DNA from: CAZXDS01 sp964639525
Lineage (GTDB): Bacteria > Bacteroidota > Ignavibacteria > Ignavibacteriales > Melioribacteraceae
NCBI GenBank assembly: GCA_964639525.1
Contig: CAZXDS010000014.1
Coordinates: 1 to 33,045, forward strand
Length of the DNA stretch: 33,045 nucleotides
Direction: 5' to 3'
Shown: positions 1 through 9,883 of the stretch, piece after piece
Layout of the letters: each line of letters begins with the position of its first letter
How positions within the stretch are numbered: the first letter of the stretch is position 1
Program-made: the position numbers and the translations under genes
The notes under the pieces: generated by a model
Told to the model about the DNA's origin: nothing
Seen by the model: the letters and a program-made list of their open reading frames with translations, nothing else
Databases searched by the model: none

Positions 1-2
1 AG

Positions 3-1661
3 GAAAAACTTAAAAACAGTGAGGCTCGGTATCGTAGTTTGATAGAAACTTTGAGCGATCCGGTTATTGTGCACGCTGCAGGTAAGTTTGCTTATGTAAA
101 TGATGCCGCAGTTAAATTAGTCGGGGTTAAAAAATATGAAGATTTGATAGGCAAAAATGTCCTTCAATTTGTTCATCCTGACTATCACGAATTTGCTATG
201 AAGCGTATGCTGAATTCAGGAAATGTATTGCCGGTTGCTGAAGAAAAATTTATAAAAGCTGACGGAACTTCTATTGCTGTTGAGGTTAGCGGATCTAAAT
301 TACTTTTTAAAGGAAAACCGGCTACTCAATTGGTTATTCGAGATATTACCGAGCGGAAACATAATGAAAAAATTCAAAATTCATTATTCAAAATTTCCCA
401 AGCTGCAGTAAAAGCAGTAAACTTAGATCATTTTTTTAAAGAGATTCATACTATAATAAAAGGTTTAATGCCGGCGGAAAATTTCTACATTGCTCTTTAC
501 AACAAAAAAAGTGAGACTCTCACTTTTCCTTATTTTGTTGATGAGTACGACGAAAAGGTACCGGAAGGTACTGCTGTAGGTCATGGTTTTACTGCTTACG
601 TTTTAAAAACCGGCAAGAGTTTGATTATAGATAAGAAAATGGAAAATAAACTTTTAAAAGCCGGCAGAATAAAAATTGTTGGTGCCGATTCCAAAATTTG
701 GATTGGAATAATATTAAAATATAAGAATGAAATTATTGGAGTGCTTGCACTTCAGGACTATCACAACGAAAATGTATATGGTGAAAATGAGAAACAAATT
801 CTAACATTTGTATCCGAACAAATTGCACAAGCAATTGTAAAAATTCGTACTGAGGAAAAAAATAGAAAGTATATGGAGGAATTGGAAGCTGCCAAAAATG
901 AAATTGAGTATGCTGCAAAACGGCTTGAGGAAGTAAATGACGAGTTAAGACTTTCGGAGGAAAAATTAAAAGAAACTAATGCTAATAAAGACAAATTCTT
1001 TTCTATACTCTCTCACGACTTGCGTTCCCCTTTTACAGCTTTATTAGGGTATTCTCAGCTTTTAGAAGAAGCTTACGGTGATTTAACGGAGGAAGAGAAA
1101 ATACTATCTATAAGTTCTTTGCACAGAACGGCAAGAAATATTTTTGAACTTTTAACAGGTTTGTTGGAATGGTCGCGAACTCAAACCGGCAGAATGGAGT
1201 TTGATCCGGGAAAATTGGAATTGTATAAAATAGCTGAGGAAACAATTTCAATTCTCGAAATGAACGCATCGGCTAAAAAAATAAAATTTGTGAATAAATT
1301 AAATCATCGTTCATTTGCCGTTGCCGATAGAAATATGCTGAGAACTATATTTCGTAATCTGTTATCAAATGCTGTTAAGTTTACAAAAGAAAACGGTAAA
1401 ATTGAAATATCGGGCAAAACAGTTAAAGGTTTGATGCAGATTACTGTTGCTGATAATGGAATTGGCATGGAAAAATCCGATATGGATAGATTATTTAAAA
1501 TAGAAGAACATCACACAACATTGGGAACAAAGCATGAAGTTGGAACAGGAGTAGGACTTATTTTATGTAAAGAATTAGTTGAAAAAAACGGCGGTAAAAT
1601 TTGGGTGGAAAGTAAAGTTGGAAAGGGCAGTAAATTTATTTTTACATTGAAGAAGAGTTAG
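3..1661 (+). CDS. PAS-GAF sensor histidine kinase, 5' end outside window
   Basis: Cytoplasmic-looking sensor kinase that should autophosphorylate on His and pass phosphate to a response regulator not seen here. The frame is open to the window edge (first complete codon at base 3) and reads in PAS-like sequence before the TTG at 39, so the gene starts upstream and that TTG is probably internal. Counting from 39: PAS about 1-105, GAF about 125-275, coiled coil about 275-320, HisKA with SHDLRSPF (phospho-acceptor H326, bases 1014-1016), HATPase_c with N-box RNLLSNAVKF (N444), G1 DNGIGM (472-477) and G2 GTGVGL (502-507). No receiver or transmembrane segment is visible in this part. The stop lies 6 bases before the next kinase, so both are probably co-transcribed. 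All catalytic motifs are intact; the signal sensed is unknown. Confidence 0.93.
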   Translation, partial: EKLKNSEARYRSLIETLSDPVIVHAAGKFAYVNDAAVKLVGVKKYEDLIGKNVLQFVHPDYHEFAMKRMLNSGNVLPVAEEKFIKADGTSIAVEVSGSKLLFKGKPATQLVIRDITERKHNEKIQNSLFKISQAAVKAVNLDHFFKEIHTIIKGLMPAENFYIALYNKKSETLTFPYFVDEYDEKVPEGTAVGHGFTAYVLKTGKSLIIDKKMENKLLKAGRIKIVGADSKIWIGIILKYKNEIIGVLALQDYHNENVYGENEKQILTFVSEQIAQAIVKIRTEEKNRKYMEELEAAKNEIEYAAKRLEEVNDELRLSEEKLKETNANKDKFFSILSHDLRSPFTALLGYSQLLEEAYGDLTEEEKILSISSLHRTARNIFELLTGLLEWSRTQTGRMEFDPGKLELYKIAEETISILEMNASAKKIKFVNKLNHRSFAVADRNMLRTIFRNLLSNAVKFTKENGKIEISGKTVKGLMQITVADNGIGMEKSDMDRLFKIEEHHTTLGTKHEVGTGVGLILCKELVEKNGGKIWVESKVGKGSKFIFTLKKS

Positions 1662-1667
1662 GGCAGC

Positions 1668-4600
1668 ATGGTAAACATGAATAAATCTAATAAAATGCGT
1701 TCAGTGAGAAAGCCATGGAAACTTTATATGGCTATTTCTTTTGCAGGTTTAGTATTTGTTTTGTTAATGTTGTTGGGATCAAACAAAGCAGTTCATTTAA
1801 TAAAAGAACATTCTACGGTTTTTAATGCTCTTAGCAATATTGAAAGCGAAGTTAATGATGCTCATATTTGGTACAGTGCAATATTTTCGGATGTAAATAG
1901 CAGCCAAATAAAGCGTGCGGAGAAACACATAAACAAAGCTTTGATCTATGTAGGCACATTAACAAAGCAGGACACAATTAATGGAGTTGTGTTTTATCCT
2001 TTTTCCGAAAAAAGTTTAATTTCAAATATTAATAATCTTTCTATTCAACTTAAAAATATTAAAAAAATAGGAGAAAAGTATTTTAGGGAAAAACAAAAGG
2101 CAGGAAAAGCAGAAGGAATGCCGCCGGAAATTACTTCATTGATAAACAAAGTTTCAAAATCAGTTGATAATTTAACCGCACTTGTTAGAACTAAAACACG
2201 GAACGAATTAAATAAATTTGAAATAACAAGGAATGTAATAATTATTCTTTTTATTATTTTTCAAATACTTTTGTTACTGTCGGTTTATATATACAATAAG
2301 CACAGAAAAGAAGATTATGTGCTTATTAATGAAGGTTACAAAAAATTGCAGGAAATAAATGTTAATCTTAAAATTGCCGAACAACAAGTAAGGGGAAGTG
2401 AAACTCAGTACAGGACATTAGTTAACAAAGCTCCGATTGGAATTCATGAACTTGATAGCGAAGGAAATTTTATCTCACTAAATGATGCATGTATAAGAGC
2501 AAGAAATTTTTCAAATACCGATGAAATGATTAGTAGCAGTTATTTTGATTTTGTAAACAAGGGGGATAAAGAAAGAGTTAAAAGTTTATTCTACGATGCG
2601 ATTAATGGTAAATCAAGCGAATTTGAATACAAGCTAAAAAATGGGAAAGAGGAAACTCAAATAATAATGGCTTCGTTCATTCCATTAATTGAAGAAAACG
2701 GAACAATAAGCAAAGTAATGGGTGTTACTCAGAATATTACTGAGAGAAGAACAAATCAAGTTAAATTAGCAAAAGCAAATCTGTTATACTCAATTTTAAG
2801 CGAAATAAATAAGGCAATTGTTAGAATAAATAATACGCAAGAGCTTTATGATAATATTTGTAAAATATTTGTTGAATTGGGGAAGTTTAAAATTGCTTGG
2901 ATTGGTTTGTTTAACTATCCTGATAATAAATTTGAGCCGGTATCATTTTATGGCAATGCCGAAAAATATTTTAATAAATTAAATTTTGTTTTAGACGAAT
3001 TAACAGGTAACAGCCTTAAAATTGCAAACGATGTTATGGCAAACAATATTGTAATACTCAATAATCTACGCAACAAACAAGATGAAACAATTTGGCGTGA
3101 AAGTTCAATTGAATCAGGTTTTGGTTCCGGTGCAGTAGTTCCATTTACAATGTATAACAAAGTTATTGGTTCCCTTTCAGTCAGTTCAGCAGAAGTAAAT
3201 TATTTCGGTGAGGAGGAAGAGAGTCTTCTAAAAGAAATTGGATTTGACATTTCATTTGCGATTGAGAAAATAGACTCTGAAAGAAAACACAAATTAACGG
3301 AAAAGGAAAAACGGCAAAGTGAAATTAGATATCAAAATTTATATCAACAATCCAATGATGCTATTTATCTGCTTTACAACAATAGATTTGAAATAATAAA
3401 TAAGAAGTTTACTGAACTTTTTGGATACACTATCAAAGAGATTAATGCAGATAAGTTTGATTTCATTAAACTTGTTTCCCCAAAAAGTATAAAAATTATA
3501 GAGGAGAGAATTAGATTATCGCTTGCCGGCAAGAAGCTTAGCCCTGTTTACGAGTTTACTGCGTTAACAAAAGGCGGAAAAGAAATTGAATGCGAAACGA
3601 GTGTTACAACATTGGATTATAAAGACGGAAAAGCAACACAGGGAATAATCCGTGATATTACTGCAAGAAAACAAGCAATGAAGGAAATTAAGAACTCAGA
3701 AAAAAGCTATCGTGAATTGTTTGACAACAGTGCAGATGCAATTTATATGCAAGATAAGGACGGAAAATTTGTTTCTGTAAACAAAGGCGCTGTTGATATG
3801 TACGGATATCCGCACAAGCATTTTATCGGGAAAACTCCGGAGTTTTTATCAGCTCCTGGCAAAAATGATTTACAAGCCGTTCAAGAAATGATTTCAAAGG
3901 CATGGGAAGGTGAACCGCAAAGTTTTGAATTTTGGGGATTACGAAAAAACGGAGAGATTTTTCCGAAAGAAGTAAGGCTGCGGAAGGGGAGTTATTTTGG
4001 TAAGGAAGTAGTTATTGCATTTGCTCGCGATATTACTGAACAGAAAAGAAAAGATGAAATAGTTAAAACAAGCGAAGTAAGATACCGTTCTTTGTTTGAA
4101 TTTTTTGGAGATGCTATTTTATTACTGCAGAATAATAAATTGGTGGATTGTAACCCCAAAACATTATCCATGTTTAAATGTTCTCGTGATTATATTATAG
4201 GCAAAAATCTTGTACGGTTTTCGCCTACTTATCAAGCTAATGGTAAAACTTCTGCTGATTTAGCCGATGAAATATTCAGCAGATTATATAAAGGAGAAAA
4301 TTTTGATTTTGAATGGCAGTTTGAAGCATTCGATGGCACTTCTATTATTACCGATATAAATCTTTCAAGAATTAAAATATCCGGTGAGATTTTAATTCTT
4401 GCGATTGTACGTGATATTTCCGAGAGAAAAAAAGCAGAGAAAGAACTTGTAATTGCACGTGAAAAAGCAGAAGCTTCCGATAAATTAAAATCTGAATTCC
4501 TTGCCCAAATGTCTCACGAAATCAGAACTCCAATTAATACTCTATTGAGTTTTACAAGTTTAATTAAATATGAACTTGAAGATCAAGTAAGCAGCGATTT

Positions 4601-5174
4601 AAAAGAGAGTTTTGCCGGTATTGGAAATGCAGGAAGACGTATTGTTCGTACTACGGACTTGATTTTGAACATGTCGGAAATACAAACAAACAGCTATGAT
4701 TACAGACCCAAGGTAATTGATTTAAAAAATGATATTTTAAGTAATCTTGAAACTGAGTTTATACCGATTGCAAAGAAGAAAGAGCTAACAATTAAGTTCA
4801 ATTATAATTCGGATAGTATTTCTATCTATGCTGACGAATATACGGTAACTCAAATTTTTAGTAACCTAATTGATAATGCTATAAAATATACAAAATCCGG
4901 TGAAGTGCAAGTAAGTTGTTCGAAAGTAAACTCATCTGTTGTTGTTGATGTTACTGACACAGGAATTGGTATTTCGAAAAAGTTTTTACCAAGTTTGTTC
5001 GATGCTTTTTCTCAGGAGGAACAGGGTTACACTCGCAGTTTTGAGGGAAACGGGTTGGGTATGGCTTTAGTAAAAAAATATTGTGATATGAATAATGCTG
5101 ATATAAAAGTTATAAGCGAAAAGGGGAAAGGAACAACTTTTACAGTTACTCTTGAAACACCAAAAGTAACTTAG
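1668..5174 (+). CDS. Membrane-anchored multi-PAS sensor histidine kinase
   Basis: Large (1168 aa) inner-membrane sensor kinase. Transmembrane helices at about 19-37 and 190-209 enclose a roughly 150-residue, probably helical periplasmic sensor. Then come PAS1 (about 245-362), GAF (370-540), PAS2 (553-670), PAS3 (677-795), PAS4 (803-925), HisKA with MSHEIRTP (H950, bases 4515-4517) and HATPase_c with N-box NLIDNAIKY (N1070), G1 DTGIGI (1097-1102) and G2 GNGLGM (1127-1132). There is no receiver domain, so it is not a hybrid kinase. A second in-frame ATG at 1677 is an alternative start; neither has a strong ribosome site. It follows the previous kinase by 6 bases. Four PAS plus one GAF domain suggest integration of several cytosolic cues with one periplasmic input; ligands cannot be read from sequence. 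Confidence 0.94.
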   Translation: MVNMNKSNKMRSVRKPWKLYMAISFAGLVFVLLMLLGSNKAVHLIKEHSTVFNALSNIESEVNDAHIWYSAIFSDVNSSQIKRAEKHINKALIYVGTLTKQDTINGVVFYPFSEKSLISNINNLSIQLKNIKKIGEKYFREKQKAGKAEGMPPEITSLINKVSKSVDNLTALVRTKTRNELNKFEITRNVIIILFIIFQILLLLSVYIYNKHRKEDYVLINEGYKKLQEINVNLKIAEQQVRGSETQYRTLVNKAPIGIHELDSEGNFISLNDACIRARNFSNTDEMISSSYFDFVNKGDKERVKSLFYDAINGKSSEFEYKLKNGKEETQIIMASFIPLIEENGTISKVMGVTQNITERRTNQVKLAKANLLYSILSEINKAIVRINNTQELYDNICKIFVELGKFKIAWIGLFNYPDNKFEPVSFYGNAEKYFNKLNFVLDELTGNSLKIANDVMANNIVILNNLRNKQDETIWRESSIESGFGSGAVVPFTMYNKVIGSLSVSSAEVNYFGEEEESLLKEIGFDISFAIEKIDSERKHKLTEKEKRQSEIRYQNLYQQSNDAIYLLYNNRFEIINKKFTELFGYTIKEINADKFDFIKLVSPKSIKIIEERIRLSLAGKKLSPVYEFTALTKGGKEIECETSVTTLDYKDGKATQGIIRDITARKQAMKEIKNSEKSYRELFDNSADAIYMQDKDGKFVSVNKGAVDMYGYPHKHFIGKTPEFLSAPGKNDLQAVQEMISKAWEGEPQSFEFWGLRKNGEIFPKEVRLRKGSYFGKEVVIAFARDITEQKRKDEIVKTSEVRYRSLFEFFGDAILLLQNNKLVDCNPKTLSMFKCSRDYIIGKNLVRFSPTYQANGKTSADLADEIFSRLYKGENFDFEWQFEAFDGTSIITDINLSRIKISGEILILAIVRDISERKKAEKELVIAREKAEASDKLKSEFLAQMSHEIRTPINTLLSFTSLIKYELEDQVSSDLKESFAGIGNAGRRIVRTTDLILNMSEIQTNSYDYRPKVIDLKNDILSNLETEFIPIAKKKELTIKFNYNSDSISIYADEYTVTQIFSNLIDNAIKYTKSGEVQVSCSKVNSSVVVDVTDTGIGISKKFLPSLFDAFSQEEQGYTRSFEGNGLGMALVKKYCDMNNADIKVISEKGKGTTFTVTLETPKVT

Positions 5175-5352
5175 TAGAGAGCATTACCTTAATAGTATTG
5201 TTGGAGTTTGTACAAAAGACAAATATGAAAATGCGTAAGTTTAAACATTCAAATTATTCTGATATTTTTACTTTGAAATTGTATTTTGAAAAGCATTGAA
5301 TAATAATAATATCATATTTCACTTATTATCTTTTTCAATACAAAATCAAAAT

Positions 5353-6441
5353 TTAATCTAATTCGTCCAACAAATTTTGAACTCTGTCTTTGCTCATTTC
5401 TGCCTTTGTCTTAAATGAGTGCAGAGTAACATCCACTTGCTGAATCAGTTGTTTTTTATAATATTTTGGTGCAAAAATAGAGCCGTCTAACATATAAATT
5501 CTCTTTGTAGCAGCATCATAAAAAGTATAATTTACAAACGGACCTCCCATCTGATGGTCGGATGTTCTCCAAAGTCCTTGTGTTAAAATGGCATACTTTC
5601 CTTCAAAATTAACCTCTTTTGAGTTTAAATAACTATCTGCTATTTGTACATAAGCCTTGTTATCTGAAGTGCCATAATATTTTTTAGTAATTCTATTTCG
5701 TTCGGCATAAATTGAATCCGGTTTTAGAAATGAAGGGGATGCGTTATCAATCCAATGAACAAAAATCCATCGTTCCATGTTTGAATTAGGTGAACGCCGC
5801 AGCCAAACAAAATTATCTTCCGGCTTATCAAGTGCAGGCACAAAATCCGCCTGTACATAAATAATCCATCCGTATTTTTTCAAAAATTCAGCCTCAATTT
5901 TTCTTTTTTCGTATTTCGCATTATACAGCTTACTATATAATCTTGTGTTTGAAATATTTTGAAATTGATATAAAAGATTTTCAGAATTCTTTAAAATATT
6001 TGCACGTAATTTTTTTAAGCTGGGAGATGTTAAAATCATAACGAGCTGGTTTTTTGCCCAAAGATTGTGTTTGTTAAATACAAATTCACTATCAGCTTCA
6101 ACCATGCTTTTTACAGATGAATCAAGAATAGAATTGATGTATCTTGAAGTAAATGAACCGGAATTTAACGGTGCAACAATTAGAATATTTTTTTTCCTTT
6201 GATACTTTCCTAATTTCGCAACGCTAATTCTTTTAAAGTTAAAAAGGTTTTCAGCTTGCGGTGTATAAATTACCTTCCCAAAAACAGTTAAAAGTTCAGT
6301 TTCCAAATCATAATATTCTGATGAATCGGCAACCACATAAATTACATCTTCTCTGCCAACCGCTTCTTTTTTTACATTACAAGAAGATAATAAGGTTATA
6401 GAAATAGCCGTTAGTGTAAACAAAAGTGTAAGTCTTTTCAT
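5353..6441 (-). CDS. DUF4837-family lipoprotein
   Basis: Predicted lipoprotein: the N-terminus has a basic start, a hydrophobic stretch and lipobox LLSSC with lipidated C21, so it is exported and anchored to a membrane. The 362-aa body matches what I recall of DUF4837, an uncharacterised family common in Bacteroidota; the C-terminal GGPFVNYTFYDAATKRIY stretch followed by MLDG and APKYY is the most recognisable part. No catalytic motif is evident. It is the last gene of the minus-strand tilS-hpt-ftsH run, 62 bases after the SEC59-like gene, and converges on the kinase genes. The ATG at 6439-6441 gives a proper signal sequence and is well supported. Family membership is fairly sure; function is unknown. 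Confidence 0.75.
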   Translation of the reverse strand: MKRLTLLFTLTAISITLLSSCNVKKEAVGREDVIYVVADSSEYYDLETELLTVFGKVIYTPQAENLFNFKRISVAKLGKYQRKKNILIVAPLNSGSFTSRYINSILDSSVKSMVEADSEFVFNKHNLWAKNQLVMILTSPSLKKLRANILKNSENLLYQFQNISNTRLYSKLYNAKYEKRKIEAEFLKKYGWIIYVQADFVPALDKPEDNFVWLRRSPNSNMERWIFVHWIDNASPSFLKPDSIYAERNRITKKYYGTSDNKAYVQIADSYLNSKEVNFEGKYAILTQGLWRTSDHQMGGPFVNYTFYDAATKRIYMLDGSIFAPKYYKKQLIQQVDVTLHSFKTKAEMSKDRVQNLLDELD

Positions 6442-6503
6442 ACTGTATTGTTGTTGGTTTTTATTATTGAATGTTTATACAATTGGTAATTGTACAAGTT
6501 TCC

Positions 6504-7187
6504 TTACTGTAAAATCCATTGCACAAAAGGAGAATATAAGCTACTAAACAGATTAGGTAAAAATACGAGATACAAACCCCACAAAACAAAACCAACCGAT
6601 AGCGGAATTGTTAGATTATCATCAGCCCAGCCGGAAGAAATATTTTCAACAATAGCACCAATAGCAACAGCAACAAATGCAATAAAATATTCTAAAGAAG
6701 TTCCTGCTAATTTTGGCGATACAAACACAATTAGGCAACCCATAACAAAAAAGGCTAATGTCCCTTCCAAGCTTTTTGCTAAAAATTTGTGTTTGCCGAA
6801 ACGTCTTCCCAGAAGTGCTGCTGCGGTGTCGCTCAAAATTAACACAGGAAAAGCAAGAAGAAAAATTTGCTTTGGGAAAATGGCAATTGAGAGAATTGCA
6901 GAGATAAAAACGTAAGATGCGCCACTTAAATTTTTTGCGGTTTTGTCTTTCTCGTGCTCTCTCATTAAAAATCCGAAAGTGTTATTGAAAAATTTTTCGA
7001 GAAATGAAAAATAAAATCTTCCTGTATCTAGAATAAGTGATAAGATAGTTATTGGGAAAAGTATTGTTAATGCGGTTTCTACAGTAATAAAATTATAAAC
7101 ACTTGGAATTAAAAGAGATGCGAGGTGAATACTTTTTCGCATCACCTCGTATTTATAATCTATGGAAGCATTGTTACTCTTTGTCAT
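6504..7187 (-). CDS. SEC59/phytol-kinase-like CTP-dependent polyisoprenol or lipid kinase
   Basis: Polytopic membrane protein of the dolichol kinase / phytol kinase / phosphatidate cytidylyltransferase-like group (COG0170). From the ATG at 7187: RKSIHL at 17-22, several hydrophobic helices, then the conserved D120 followed by GRRFGK (127-132) and KSLEG (138-142), which resemble the CTP-binding signature of this family. The open frame extends upstream to 7235, but the ATG at 7187 has an AGG-containing ribosome site and overlaps the ftsH end by 14 bases, typical of translational coupling; this start gives 227 aa, normal for the family. Substrate is uncertain: relatives phosphorylate dolichol, phytol/farnesol or diacylglycerol using CTP. 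Position after ftsH suggests a lipid-recycling role in the envelope, but that is inference. Confidence 0.78.
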   Translation of the reverse strand: MTKSNNASIDYKYEVMRKSIHLASLLIPSVYNFITVETALTILFPITILSLILDTGRFYFSFLEKFFNNTFGFLMREHEKDKTAKNLSGASYVFISAILSIAIFPKQIFLLAFPVLILSDTAAALLGRRFGKHKFLAKSLEGTLAFFVMGCLIVFVSPKLAGTSLEYFIAFVAVAIGAIVENISSGWADDNLTIPLSVGFVLWGLYLVFLPNLFSSLYSPFVQWILQ

Positions 7188-9309
7188 TGCCTGATGGTTT
7201 CTCATCCACAGTAGGTTTTTGATCTTTTTTGTCAATCATTTTTTGAACATATTTGGGCACCTTTTTGCCTTCGGGAACTGTGTCTTCCGGTTTAGCTCCA
7301 TTGCCGTTTCCATTTTTAACCAATGGAGGCAATTTTTCGCCATTAAGCAATTTATCAATTTCAGCGCCGTCCAAAATCTCTCTTTCCAACAGTTCGAGAG
7401 AAATTGTGTGAAGTTTATCCACATTATCACTTAATAGTTTATCCGTTCGCTCCATTGCTTCTATTACAATTCTTTTTATTTCTTCATCAATTATTTGGGC
7501 AGTGTTTTCACTGTACTGCTGACGTTTTGTTACTTCACGCCCAAGGAATAAATTCTCTTCATTTTTACCATAAGTTAAAGGTCCGAGCTTTTCACTCATT
7601 CCCCACTCGCATACCATTTTACGGGCAAGTTCAGTAGCTCTCTCAATATCGTTTCCCGCTCCGGTTGTGTATTCGTTAAAAATTAATAATTCAGCAGATC
7701 TGCCGCCAAGTAACGAGATAAGTTTTGTTTCGATATATGTTTTTGAATAAGTATGTTTTTCATCAACAGGCAAATAACTTGTAACACCAAGTGCACGTCC
7801 GCGTGGAATAATTGTAACTTTATGCACAGGATCTGAACCGGGAACCAACTTTGCAGCAAGAACATGACCACATTCGTGGTATGAAGTTATTTTCTTTTCC
7901 TCTTCAGTAATAATCATGCTTTTTCTTTCTGCACCCATCATTACTTTATCTTTTGCTTCCTCAAAATCGTCCATGTCAATTTTTTTCTTGTTTTTCCTTG
8001 CAGCAAGAAGAGCCGCCTCATTCACTAAGTTTGCAAGATCTGCTCCGGCTAATCCGGGAGTTCCTTTTGCTAAAGTTTTTAAATCTACCGTATCATCCAA
8101 TGGAGTGTTACGAGTATGAACTTTGAATATTCCTTCTCTTCCGCGAACATCCGGTCTGTCAACAACAACTTGTCTGTCAAATCTTCCGGGTCTTAATAAC
8201 GCAGGGTCAAGAACATCAGGACGGTTTGTGGCAGCAATAATAATAACGCCGCTGTTTTGTTCAAATCCGTCCATTTCAACGAGAAGTGCATTAAGTGTTT
8301 GTTCACGTTCATCGTTTCCGCCGCCAAGTCCGGCACCGCGGTGTCTTCCCACAGCATCGATTTCGTCAATAAAAATTATACAAGGTGAATTTTTTTTGCC
8401 TTGTTCAAACAAATCTCTAACTCTGCTTGCACCAACACCGACAAACATTTCTACAAAATCCGCACCACTGATTGAATAGAACGGAACGGCAGCTTCGCCG
8501 GCAACAGCACGTGCGAGTAATGTTTTGCCTGTTCCGGGAGGTCCCACTAACAGAACTCCGCGTGGAATTTTTCCGCCGAGTTTTTGAAATTTCCCCGGTT
8601 CCTTCAAAAATTCAATTACTTCCTCAAGTTCCTGTTTTGCTTCATCTGCTCCGGCAACGTCTTTAAATGTTACTTTTGAAGTTGTATCCGTAATCAATTT
8701 CGCCTTACTTTTTCCAAAGCTAAAAATACCTTTTTGCCCACCGGCACCACCGGCGCCCTGCATTCGGCGCATAAATAAAATCCAAATACCGAAAATTAAT
8801 ATCCAAGGAACCAGCCCAATTATCAGTGAAGTCCATTCGCTTGAATCTTTCTCATATGTGTATTTTATATTTTTTTCATTCCAAATTTTTTCTTCCTGAG
8901 GCAAAAATGATTCGAACAATGTTGTGGAAAAGGTTTTAACATTAACCCAACTTCCTTTTATTTGAATTTTTTGAGAAGCTTTAAGCGTTCCAACAAATGA
9001 GTAGTCATTTACATCCGATTTAATAATTTTAGCAGTTTCAATTTTCCCATCATTCAAAAAGGTTTTGTAATACTCATACGGTAAATCAACTTTACCGGAT
9101 TTGTCCGAATTCCAAAATTGCATTACAACAACTGCTGCAATTATTACCAAGCCCCAACTAAAAACCGTTTTAATAACTTTATTCCAGTCAAAATCACCGT
9201 CCGGTTTTTTGGGAACGCCATTAAATCCTTTTTTATTGTCTTTTTTGTCATGCGGAGTTTTCTTTTTAGAATTGTCCGCCATATTCATCTTTTTATTATC
9301 TTCTGTCAT
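7174..9309 (-). CDS. ftsH: ATP-dependent zinc metalloprotease FtsH
   Basis: Membrane AAA+ protease that degrades misassembled membrane proteins and short-lived regulators. From the ATG at 9309: a long charged Lys/Asp-rich N-terminus (about 1-45), TM1 about 47-65, a periplasmic FtsH_ext domain, TM2 about 160-180, then the AAA module with Walker A GPPGTGKT (K262), Walker B IIFIDEID, and the second-region-of-homology RPGRFDRQ, followed by the M41 zinc protease domain with HECGH (H478, E479, H482). The tail is Lys/Gly/Asn-rich. An upstream in-frame GTG at 9327 overlaps hpt, but the ATG at 9309 has AAGGAAAG just upstream and sits 10 bases after the hpt stop, so I prefer it (711 aa). The hpt-ftsH order is shared with many bacteria. 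Confidence 0.97.
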   Translation of the reverse strand: MTEDNKKMNMADNSKKKTPHDKKDNKKGFNGVPKKPDGDFDWNKVIKTVFSWGLVIIAAVVVMQFWNSDKSGKVDLPYEYYKTFLNDGKIETAKIIKSDVNDYSFVGTLKASQKIQIKGSWVNVKTFSTTLFESFLPQEEKIWNEKNIKYTYEKDSSEWTSLIIGLVPWILIFGIWILFMRRMQGAGGAGGQKGIFSFGKSKAKLITDTTSKVTFKDVAGADEAKQELEEVIEFLKEPGKFQKLGGKIPRGVLLVGPPGTGKTLLARAVAGEAAVPFYSISGADFVEMFVGVGASRVRDLFEQGKKNSPCIIFIDEIDAVGRHRGAGLGGGNDEREQTLNALLVEMDGFEQNSGVIIIAATNRPDVLDPALLRPGRFDRQVVVDRPDVRGREGIFKVHTRNTPLDDTVDLKTLAKGTPGLAGADLANLVNEAALLAARKNKKKIDMDDFEEAKDKVMMGAERKSMIITEEEKKITSYHECGHVLAAKLVPGSDPVHKVTIIPRGRALGVTSYLPVDEKHTYSKTYIETKLISLLGGRSAELLIFNEYTTGAGNDIERATELARKMVCEWGMSEKLGPLTYGKNEENLFLGREVTKRQQYSENTAQIIDEEIKRIVIEAMERTDKLLSDNVDKLHTISLELLEREILDGAEIDKLLNGEKLPPLVKNGNGNGAKPEDTVPEGKKVPKYVQKMIDKKDQKPTVDEKPSGNDKE

Positions 9310-9319
9310 AAAACTTTCC

Positions 9320-9883
9320 TTATTCACTTAAAACATAAATAGAACGTAAATTTCTGTATTTTTGGGCATAATCCAGCCCATAACCGATTACAAATTTATC
9401 GGCAATTTCAAAGCCAATATAATCAATTTTAATATCAAATTTTAAACTACCCGGTTTTACTAATAGCGAAGCAACGCTTAAACTTGCCGGTTTGGATTTA
9501 GACAACATCTCTAAAATAAATTGCATCGAAAGCCCGCTGTCAACAATATCTTCAACAATTATTACGTGCCTGTCTGTAATGTCAGCGTTTAATTCTTTAA
9601 GCAATTTTACGTGTCCGGACGAAATTTTTTCGTCTCCGTAACTCGATAACTTAAAAAAATCCACTTCACACTTAATATTTACATTTTTAATTAAATCTGC
9701 CAAAAAAATAAACGAGCCGTTTAGCACACCAATTAATATTGGTAATTTACTTCTATAATCTTTAGAAATTTTTTTGCCGAGTTCAACATTTCTTTTTTGA
9801 ATTTCTTCTTCTGTAATCAAGGGAATAAATTTTTCATTTCCAACGTGAATACAATCTTCTTTTTTTTTATCTATTTTATCCAT
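9320..9883 (-). CDS. hpt: Hypoxanthine phosphoribosyltransferase
   Basis: Purine salvage enzyme converting hypoxanthine (and often guanine) plus PRPP to IMP/GMP. The 187-aa type I phosphoribosyltransferase shows the PRPP-binding loop VIIVEDIVDSGLS (107-119, acidic pair E111-D112) and an upstream GVLNGSFIFLADL strand-loop typical of the family. The start ATG (9881-9883) lies 13 bases inside the end of tilS, and the stop is 10 bases before ftsH, so the three genes are almost certainly one transcript. Length is normal for the HPRT family. tilS-hpt-ftsH is a conserved order well known in Firmicutes and others. Confidence 0.95.
   Translation of the reverse strand: MDKIDKKKEDCIHVGNEKFIPLITEEEIQKRNVELGKKISKDYRSKLPILIGVLNGSFIFLADLIKNVNIKCEVDFFKLSSYGDEKISSGHVKLLKELNADITDRHVIIVEDIVDSGLSMQFILEMLSKSKPASLSVASLLVKPGSLKFDIKIDYIGFEIADKFVIGYGLDYAQKYRNLRSIYVLSE

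Noticed and set aside
5278..5345. Hairpin between the convergent kinase and DUF4837 genes
   Set aside because: The arms (ttgtatt...gaaaag and their complement) pair imperfectly around a loop of about 40 bases; too weak to call a terminator.
6490..6915. Plus-strand 141-aa ORF
   Set aside because: Antisense shadow of the SEC59-like gene, whose family motifs are clear.
8123..8479. Plus-strand 118-aa ORF inside ftsH
   Set aside because: Antisense to the highly conserved AAA region of ftsH; a compositional shadow without homology or a ribosome site.
9101..9342. Two overlapping hydrophobic plus-strand ORFs opposite the ftsH N-terminus
   Set aside because: Hydrophobicity results from the complement of the Lys-rich FtsH N-terminus; no start signals.
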